From positions 263,894-327,893 of the forward strand of contig NZ_ATVA01000013.1 in assembly GCF_000420485.1 (NCBI RefSeq): 64,000 bases of DNA, given 5' to 3'. The notes below the pieces were generated by a model, which did not search any database, was not told the origin of the DNA, and saw only the letters and a list, made by a program, of their open reading frames with translations. Numbering within the stretch: position 1 is the stretch's first letter; every line of letters begins with the position of its first letter. Of this stretch, positions 57,450 to 64,000 are shown piece by piece. Position numbers and translations under genes: made by a program. This DNA comes from Paucidesulfovibrio longus DSM 6739 (GTDB lineage Bacteria > Desulfobacterota > Desulfovibrionia > Desulfovibrionales > Desulfovibrionaceae).

Positions 57450-58406
57450 CTACCTGATCTTGGTGAGAAAAGCGGGCGCCGCACTGATGAACGGCAACGC
57501 CGTGGCGTACACTCCCGCCTGAAACAACGTCTTGCAATACTTCTTGATGATCCCTTCCTGCATCGCGCTCCGGCAATTGCGCAGGAGGCTCATGTCGTTG
57601 GAAAGCCCCTGCTCGAAAAGGGAAACCATGCCGTAAGGCATAAATCGGATTCTCCGCCGCAACATGTCGAAGTAGGTTTCACCTTCGCACAGCTGCTGCC
57701 CGGTTTCACCGACTATGAACTGCTCCTGCGGGAAATGCGCGTCCGATCCGATGGCCCAGCCCAGGCCCCTGCCCCGCTTTTCAGGCGGAAGGTCCAAGGT
57801 GGCGTGCAGCTTGTGAAGCGAGCGGCGAAACAACGAACGCGTCATGGGGCCGAACAACCTGCAACTGATGGTCAGGGCCGAGCTGTTGTGGATTTCGACG
57901 TAATCGACCATGTTCAGCAATGCCGCGTACGCGTCGCTGGAGAGGACGTTCCCGGCGGCGCTCCTGCAGATGTGAAACGGATGGGGGATGGAGGTGATGC
58001 AGTCCAGCTCGGCTGCGATGCGGGCCGCGTCCCGGCAGGACCAGCCAAAACTCGGCAGCAGTCCCAGGCCCTTGCGAAGATGGTCTTCGTCCCGGAACAG
58101 AAAAATGACTTCGACGTTCTCCGAAGAAACCGCCTCCACGCCGGGCAGAACATGCGTACATCCCCCTTCGGCGACTTCCAGGAGATGGTGGTACGCCTCC
58201 AGAGGATTCTTGTAGGAATGTTCGGTGGATGCGAGGCAGGCGAGACCGCCGTCGGCGACAATCCTGCGCGTCAGACGGACGCGCTTTCGCCGCAGCCTGC
58301 GGGAAAGTCCGTACACGTTGGCATGGTAATGGAGATCGATGCGTGTCGTATTGCCCACGTGCAACCCGTTTTCGTGCTTCAGATCCAACATCCGGTTCGG
58401 CGGCAT
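57450..58406 (-). CDS. PHP-domain protein, possible phosphoesterase
   Basis: A 318-residue protein with a PHP-like metal-binding domain. The motif RIDLHYHANVYG gives H-x-H, LACLASTEHSYKNP the E-H, GVEAVSSENVEVIFL the Glu, ITSIPHPFHI the two-His segment, and GWAIGSDAHFP the D-x-H. The C-terminal tail (about 250-318) is unlike known PHP enzymes. Start may be at 58406 or at the ATG 15 nt further in; neither has a strong ribosome binding site. Its coupling to a CDP-alcohol phosphatidyltransferase suggests a lipid- or phosphoalcohol-related substrate. Confidence 0.72.
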   Translation of the reverse strand: MPPNRMLDLKHENGLHVGNTTRIDLHYHANVYGLSRRLRRKRVRLTRRIVADGGLACLASTEHSYKNPLEAYHHLLEVAEGGCTHVLPGVEAVSSENVEVIFLFRDEDHLRKGLGLLPSFGWSCRDAARIAAELDCITSIPHPFHICRSAAGNVLSSDAYAALLNMVDYVEIHNSSALTISCRLFGPMTRSLFRRSLHKLHATLDLPPEKRGRGLGWAIGSDAHFPQEQFIVGETGQQLCEGETYFDMLRRRIRFMPYGMVSLFEQGLSNDMSLLRNCRSAMQEGIIKKYCKTLFQAGVYATALPFISAAPAFLTKIR

Positions 58407-58484
58407 TGCCGCACACGCAACCTGATTCGCTATTCCAATCCGCCGGGATCAGTCAACCTCGCATCCCATCCGATCGGGATTTCC

Positions 58485-59048
58485 TCAGGAAACTCCCACG
58501 AGACGCTTGACGTACTCCACGTACCGTTCCTCGTCCCTGGTGTATTCACCGTCGACATGGGCGACCTTGGTCAACACGCTGACAAAGCCCTCCGCCTCGA
58601 TGCGCGAGCCGCAGATATGCGGCGGAGAGCCGAAGCGCTCGGCCACATGCTTCAGGAAGCTGGAAATCCGCGCGGGCTTGAGGTCGAGTTCCTTGATGGC
58701 CTCGATCTTCTTGCTGTCCATGATCTCTTCACTGTGCACGATATAATCGATGATGAACAGCTTTTCGCTGTCCGAGAGAACGCCGTCCTCCCAGGCGAGC
58801 TGCCGCAGCAGGGCCACGCGGAGCAGGGCCATTTCCTCTCGCTCCTGGTCGATTTTCTCCAGCCGCGCAAGAAGCCGGTTTTTTTCCTGTTCAAACTCCT
58901 TGCGGGCCACTTCCAGTTCCTTGCGGGCTTCCTTTTGTCCGCGCCGCCCGACAAAAAAGCCCATCACGCCACCAAGAGCCGCGCCGCCCACTCCCGCGGC
59001 GATATTCTTGGCGGCGCTGACGCCGGGAATCACATCAAGCACACCCAT
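58485..59048 (-). CDS. TerB-like domain protein with N-terminal membrane segment
   Basis: A 187-residue protein. The N-terminal Gly/Ala-rich helix (AAGVGGAALGGVMGFFVGRR, about 17-36) could insert into a membrane. A charged coiled coil follows (about 37-75), then a helical acidic domain with metal-binding-like patterns (LAWEDGVLSDSEKLFIIDYI; VAHVDGEYTRDEERYVEY), two repeats of the D-G-x-x-(S/T)-x-x-E form typical of TerB/tellurite-resistance-type folds. Function unknown; it is first of the leftward group with the PHP protein downstream. Confidence 0.67.
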   Translation of the reverse strand: MGVLDVIPGVSAAKNIAAGVGGAALGGVMGFFVGRRGQKEARKELEVARKEFEQEKNRLLARLEKIDQEREEMALLRVALLRQLAWEDGVLSDSEKLFIIDYIVHSEEIMDSKKIEAIKELDLKPARISSFLKHVAERFGSPPHICGSRIEAEGFVSVLTKVAHVDGEYTRDEERYVEYVKRLVGVS

Positions 59049-59131
59049 TGCTCAACCTCCGATCGACCCATGTCACGTTCCCGGCAATCCCCGGCCATCG
59101 CCGCCAGGGACGATCCGGCACTGCCGCGCGC

Positions 59132-59650
59132 TCAGTGAACGAAACGGCTCCTTGCTGCAGATGTGGGGGGGGCCTCCTGGGAAACCTCCAAGGCCATGAG
59201 CTCCTCCACCGTCATGTCGGGGCCGACCCAAAGCCGGCCAGGCGAGCGCCAATGGCGCACGAGGGTCTTTGCCTGCCGCAAGGCTCCGGCCACGACCTGA
59301 ACGTACTCTTCGAGCGGAAAACGGTATTCCACTTCGTGCGTCCATTCCGGCAGCTCGTCTTCCGGCGGCCAGCCCAGGGGAGTGCGCAGTTTCCAGGTCA
59401 CGGAGCTGCTGTCGTGGCCGACGAGTATCCCCTCGTCGATGCCCACGCAGCCGGGGTCGCCGCAATTGCAGGTAAAGATGAAATACTCTCCGGGCGCAGC
59501 GGCGCTGGCGGCAAGGTCCATGGGATCGACCCAATGGTTCTGGGAATCGTGCAGATACGTGCCGTCCACGGTGAGCAGGAAATCCAGGTAGGCATCCTCG
59601 AGATTTTCCTCCTCGAGAGCCAACGTGACGGTAATGGCCAGCTTATTCAT
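59132..59650 (-). CDS. uncharacterised protein with C-x-C-x4-C motif
   Basis: I do not recognise a named family. The 172-residue protein has no signal peptide or membrane helix. Its only strong motif is FIFTCNCGDPGCVGIDEGI followed by VTWKLRTPLGWP; the Cys spacing could bind zinc or another metal. The motif is found in scattered bacterial hypothetical proteins of similar size. Start at 59650 is the ATG of MNKLAI; an upstream extension in frame looks non-coding. The 274-nt gap to the small membrane protein (59651-59924) contains only a weak TTGCCA-type promoter candidate. Confidence 0.6.
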   Translation of the reverse strand: MNKLAITVTLALEEENLEDAYLDFLLTVDGTYLHDSQNHWVDPMDLAASAAAPGEYFIFTCNCGDPGCVGIDEGILVGHDSSSVTWKLRTPLGWPPEDELPEWTHEVEYRFPLEEYVQVVAGALRQAKTLVRHWRSPGRLWVGPDMTVEELMALEVSQEAPPTSAARSRFVH

Positions 59651-59924
59651 GCGTATTGTTCTCCCTGGTTCCCGCGAAGTTATCCTGAACGCGCGAAACC
59701 TTTCCCTCCCTTTACATCCACATGGACCGCTTGCCAACCGCGCAGGCTCCCCGGTCGTGATCGGAATTCTTGCCAAGCACATCCTTTTGTATTAAACGCA
59801 CCCTTCCGTTTTCATGTCGGTCGCGATGGAGCGGCCAATACCGGGGGTTTTCGCACGCCCAGCGTGATTTTCCGCCGGCCCGCTCATTTTCCAGCGGAGC
59901 GCCCCCGCAACACGAGGAATGACC

Positions 59925-60086
59925 ATGCAAAGCACCCTGCTGCTATCCGGCCTTGCCCTGTTTGGCTTCGGACTGACCTGCACCCTGTTGCGACGCGGCA
60001 AGTCCCGCACCAAGTCGTTTGCCAGCCGCATGCCCATCGAGCTGGATTTCGACGCGGCCAAAACGCGCGAACAAAACCGTCACTGA
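59925..60086 (+). CDS. 53-residue single-helix membrane protein
   Basis: A short gene with a good ribosome binding site (CGAGGA seven bases before ATG). The product begins MQSTLLLSGLALFGFGL, one hydrophobic helix (about 4-21), followed by a very basic segment (RRGKSRTKSF) and a soluble tail. The inside-positive rule puts the tail in the cytoplasm. No homology is recognisable. It lies 119 nt before the PilZ-like gene, possibly in the same transcript. Confidence 0.5.
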   Translation: MQSTLLLSGLALFGFGLTCTLLRRGKSRTKSFASRMPIELDFDAAKTREQNRH

Positions 60087-60205
60087 TCCGAGCACACGAA
60101 ACCACGGAAGAACCTTCCTCCTCCTTGCCCGTCCTCTCCATTTACGGCATAGATGCGATGGGGGCGCAAAGGCGCGTCCCTCCGCCATTGAGCCCGGAGA
60201 GAAGC

Positions 60206-60844
60206 ATGCTACATCTCGATATCGGCGACACGCTGCTGATTCAATGCGCACATTTTGAGGAACGCCACCTGGGCGTATTGGTGGGAAAAGAAGAAGGCCG
60301 CCTGCTCGTGGTCTATGCCGACCTGCCCGCGATGGCGGCCAAAGGCCTGCGGAAGCATCCGTTCGTCTCCGTGCGCTACGCCCACGAAAGCACGCTGCTC
60401 GGCTTTGACGCACCGCTGCTGGAAAAGCCGAAGAGTTCCGAATCGCTCCTTTTCCTGACCTTTCCAGACAAGACCACGCCCTGCGACCAGCGAAGCGAAC
60501 GACGCCTGCTGTGCAATTTTCCGTCCCGGATCATCGGCAACGGACTCGACCTGCCCGGCCTCGTGCACGATATTTCCGCCAGCGCGTTCCGCGTGGCCCT
60601 GGAAGACGTTTTCCAAGAACACCCCGTTTTCCTCTTCACGGAAAACGACGAGCTTCTCCTTGAATTCCACGTCATCGACCCGGAAATACGCTTTTCCTTC
60701 CGCTGCCGCCTGCTGCGCGAATTCATCGCTTCGGGAAAACGCTACGCGGTACTGCTCCTGCATGAAGAGGAAAAAGCGCGCAAGCTGTTGGGGGAATACG
60801 TGGAAAGCGTCTTCAGCGGCCCGGTAAGGCCCGATTGCCGCTGA
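60206..60844 (+). CDS. PilZ-like / YcgR-type c-di-GMP protein
   Basis: A 212-residue protein with a YcgR-like layout: an N-terminal PilZN-type beta domain (about 1-90: LDIGDTLLIQC; GVLVGKEEGRLLVVYAD) and a PilZ-like domain (about 92-205). The c-di-GMP arginine motif is present (RSERR, residues 96-100) but the second motif D-x-S-x-x-G reads DISASA (residues 122-127), with Ala in place of Gly. It may bind c-di-GMP weakly or not at all. The start at 60206 has GGAGAG. It is convergent with the radical SAM gene, 16 nt apart. Confidence 0.77.
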   Translation: MLHLDIGDTLLIQCAHFEERHLGVLVGKEEGRLLVVYADLPAMAAKGLRKHPFVSVRYAHESTLLGFDAPLLEKPKSSESLLFLTFPDKTTPCDQRSERRLLCNFPSRIIGNGLDLPGLVHDISASAFRVALEDVFQEHPVFLFTENDELLLEFHVIDPEIRFSFRCRLLREFIASGKRYAVLLLHEEEKARKLLGEYVESVFSGPVRPDCR

Positions 60845-60860
60845 CCAGACTCGACGGAAA

Positions 60861-62156
60861 TCAGAAGACGGGCAGCAACGCCGCCTGCCCCGTTCGGGCG
60901 AACTGCGCCATGCGCCCGTAATCCGGCGCGGAGCGGGCATCGAACCAGCCGCAGGCTCGATAGTATCGCAAATCCTCGTACCACGCGCGCAGGAACCCCT
61001 TGTGCCTCGGAAGACGGGCCCACGCCGTGAACGGATTTTCCAGGACGTTGAGCATGGGCTGAAGCAGCACGGACGGATCCCGGAAACATTCCCAGTCGCA
61101 CTTCTCGCAGACCTGGCGGCGGTCCAAACGATTCACGTCCAGCTCCCAGAATTTTCCCAGATTCTCTTTTCCGCGATACCCGCATGGGAAGGCATCCAGG
61201 CTTCCCGCCTCCACGAAGAAGAAGTCGATTCCCCCACGGCAAGGGAACATCCCCTCGTCCAGCCCCACATGCTGCCGCATCAAGGCCAGAAGCGCGCTGC
61301 GCGGGGTGAAGATGCGCAGCCTGTGGCGAAATTCCGGAATGACGTCGAAGAGGGCGCGCAGCATGGCCGCCTTTTCCTCGCGGCTGAAACGTATGAAGCC
61401 GTCGGTGGAAGTGGCGGCATACACAGCGCCGTCCCCGGCCTCCTCCGCATCCATGCTCATGGGGTAGCAGGCGTTGACCGTCGTGAAGCCCAACTCCTCC
61501 GCAAAAGCGTAAAAGCGCCGGAAGGCCTCGTCGAAAGCCGCCCGGAAGCGTTCCTGCTCGAAAGGCTCGTCCGCATCGGGAACCAGTCCCGCCCCTCCGG
61601 TCAGACGGTTGATGCCCAGGTTGGCGGCGGGGTAGAGACCGCGCTCGTGGAACAGGGGCAGAGCCTTGCGCAGGCCCGCCACCATGCCCGGCAGACCCCG
61701 GTTGCGTTCATGCAGGGCTGGGTCGGACGAATCCAGGCTGATCCAGAAATTGTTCAGCGCGCTGCCAGCCAGGAGATCGGCAAGCCGTCTGATGCGGTCC
61801 ATGAAATCGGGGCGGTCGTGATTGCGGAACACAAAACCGTTTGTGCCGGTACGAATGAAGCGGATCCCCACGCTCGCTGCGTGGTTCGCGAGTGCGACGA
61901 TCTCTTCGGCGTGGAGCAGGGGCTCGCCTCCGGTAAAGGAAACGGAGAACACGCCGCGTTCGGCCATGGCGTCGATCAGCCGCCGCGCCTGATCCGGCTT
62001 CATGGTCACGCGCGGTTCGGGATTGGACGTCCGCATGCCGCACTGGGTGCAGGAAGCGTTGCACCGGGTCGTGTACTGGACGACGACCTGGCCCGGAACC
62101 CGCTTGCGCGCCAGCCGCAACCATGCCGAGGGGGAAAGGAAGGGCGATCTGCTCAT
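60861..62156 (-). CDS. radical SAM / SPASM-type protein
   Basis: A 431-residue iron-sulfur enzyme. The SAM cluster motif is CNASCTQCGM near residue 32 (C-x3-C-x2-C), followed by VSFTGGEPLLHAEEI and a DSSDPALHERNRG segment. The C-terminal part has extra Cys residues (FPCRGG, FPCGYRG, VCEKCDWECF) that would hold auxiliary clusters as in SPASM/twitch proteins. Such enzymes modify peptides or lipids; no obvious substrate gene lies beside it. Function is unassigned. Confidence 0.84.
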   Translation of the reverse strand: MSRSPFLSPSAWLRLARKRVPGQVVVQYTTRCNASCTQCGMRTSNPEPRVTMKPDQARRLIDAMAERGVFSVSFTGGEPLLHAEEIVALANHAASVGIRFIRTGTNGFVFRNHDRPDFMDRIRRLADLLAGSALNNFWISLDSSDPALHERNRGLPGMVAGLRKALPLFHERGLYPAANLGINRLTGGAGLVPDADEPFEQERFRAAFDEAFRRFYAFAEELGFTTVNACYPMSMDAEEAGDGAVYAATSTDGFIRFSREEKAAMLRALFDVIPEFRHRLRIFTPRSALLALMRQHVGLDEGMFPCRGGIDFFFVEAGSLDAFPCGYRGKENLGKFWELDVNRLDRRQVCEKCDWECFRDPSVLLQPMLNVLENPFTAWARLPRHKGFLRAWYEDLRYYRACGWFDARSAPDYGRMAQFARTGQAALLPVF

Positions 62157-62276
62157 GTTTGCAACAATACGCCCATGCCGCCGCCCCGAATTGAAGGTCA
62201 GGTTACGATGGCATGCCGATATCGTTACAACGCATTCATCGGATGCAACGCCCCTTTCAGGGGCAAAGGATGCGGT

Positions 62277-63341
<1,065 letters not shown>

Positions 63342-63424
63342 TGCGCACTCCCTTGACTGCCCATGATTTTCGTATTGTTACGAATACCCGTCGAAAGCAG
63401 AACAAGTCAAGGACGACGGAGCCG

Positions 63425-64000
63425 TCAGGTCCGGCCGTTTTCCGGCGGCAGACAAAATTCCGGAACAGACGACACCCGGCCGCGTTCCATGAGAACGACG
63501 CCGTCGCTTACGGATTCCAGCCAGTTCCGGTCGTGGCTGACGATGACCAGGCTTGCGCCCCATTCTCTTCGGGCCAGCATGGCGGCGGTCATGATGCGCT
63601 CGGCGTTTTCGGGATCAAGGCTGCTTGTGGGCTCGTCCAGCAGCAACACCTTCGGACGCAGCGCCAGCCGCGCGGCCAGGGCCACCCGCTGGGCTTCGCC
63701 GCCGGAAAGCTCCCGCCACGATCTGCGCGCGAAGGAATCGGGTTCGAGGCCGACCGTTTCCAGCGCCTCGTTCACCCGCGCCTGAATTTCCACGGAACGA
63801 AAACCGCCCCGCACCTTGAGACCGTACCCCACATTGGCCGCGACGGAGCGCAGGAGCAGATACGGTTCCTGGGTCAGCAGCGCCACCTGTCTGCGGATGT
63901 TAGGAGTCGCCGGTCCGGCGGGCCTGCCCATGAAATAGAGCACGCCTTTGTCGGGCGCTTCCAGAAAAGCCAGGATGCGCATCAAGGTGCTCTTTCCCGA
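63425..64000 (-). CDS. ABC transporter ATP-binding protein (5' truncated at window edge)
   Basis: The frame is open to the right edge of the window and begins inside the Walker A motif (S-G-K-S-T-L). The remaining 191 residues hold the Q-loop (LLTQEPYLLLRSV), signature LSGGEAQRVALAARLAL and Walker B VLLLDEPTSSLD, then the switch His (IVSHDRNW). The style is of phosphate/tungstate/metal-type importers; without the partner genes the substrate is unknown. Confidence 0.88.
   Translation of the reverse strand, partial: SGKSTLMRILAFLEAPDKGVLYFMGRPAGPATPNIRRQVALLTQEPYLLLRSVAANVGYGLKVRGGFRSVEIQARVNEALETVGLEPDSFARRSWRELSGGEAQRVALAARLALRPKVLLLDEPTSSLDPENAERIMTAAMLARREWGASLVIVSHDRNWLESVSDGVVLMERGRVSSVPEFCLPPENGRT

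Noticed and set aside
62240-62276. A terminator for the HD-GYP gene at GCCCCT-TTC-AGGGGC
   Set aside because: The stem is only 6 bp, has no U-tract, and the GGATGC copies around it are direct, not inverted, repeats.

Overview
This is a 64 kb GC-rich (roughly 60%) chromosomal segment with almost no non-coding DNA. The gene content suggests a Gram-negative, strictly anaerobic deltaproteobacterium of the Desulfovibrio group. The supporting features are a four-subunit-type pyruvate:ferredoxin oxidoreductase (porDAB), an archaeal-type phosphoglycerate mutase, two tandem MinD/Mrp-like ATPases carrying 4Fe-4S ferredoxin modules behind a textbook sigma-54 promoter (like the 'orange protein' orp genes of Desulfovibrio), LpxI instead of LpxH, a single LolC/E-type permease, and a Tol-Pal operon with a Pro/Lys-rich TolA. 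The assignment is inferred from gene content only. I see no prophage, insertion sequence, integron, CRISPR array or rRNA.

Layout. 1-7.7 kb (+): end of apgM, a thioesterase, a chemoreceptor, an amidohydrolase, porDAB with its own promoter and terminator, and a sugar-nucleotidyltransferase. 7.8-16.4 kb (-): a purine-type nucleoside ABC importer led by gpt, then a glucokinase / TVP38 membrane protein / FAD-disulfide reductase operon. 16.6-18.6 kb (+): lemA and two TPM-domain proteins. 18.7-20.3 kb (-): a MotB/MotA pair in reversed order. 20.5-23.6 kb: maf, DinB, a small hydrolase, a small membrane protein, pgpA. 23.6-33.9 kb (-): pal-tolB-tolA-tolR-tolQ preceded by a PHP protein, a bifunctional nuclease, miaB, a P-loop kinase, an APH-like kinase, a PfkB kinase, cutA and a monohaem cytochrome. 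34.1-38.8 kb (+): nth, tgt, a DUF218 protein, a DUF255 protein. 38.7-44.2 kb (-): YihY, AsmA, DUF89. 44.4-46.2 kb (+): the two ferredoxin-ATPases. 46.3-56.3 kb (-): the envelope superoperon lysS-lolC/E-lolD-bamA-skp-lpxD-fabZ-lpxA-lpxI. 56.4-64 kb: tRNA-Asn, then an accessory-looking set (CDP-alcohol phosphatidyltransferase, PHP, TerB-like, uncharacterised Cys-motif protein, tiny membrane protein, PilZ-like protein, radical SAM/SPASM protein, HD-GYP regulator) and a truncated ABC ATPase.

Functionally the window is dominated by envelope biogenesis. The lpx genes, fabZ, skp, bamA and lol genes build lipid A and deliver outer-membrane proteins and lipoproteins; Tol-Pal, AsmA and PgpA maintain the envelope; the lysS-led run ties this to translation. 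The parts most worth a second look are the sigma-54-driven ferredoxin-ATPase pair at 44.3-46.2 kb, the BamA protein with an extra N-terminal domain, and the poorly characterised PHP / CDP-alcohol / TerB / PilZ / radical-SAM neighbourhood at 56.8-62.2 kb.
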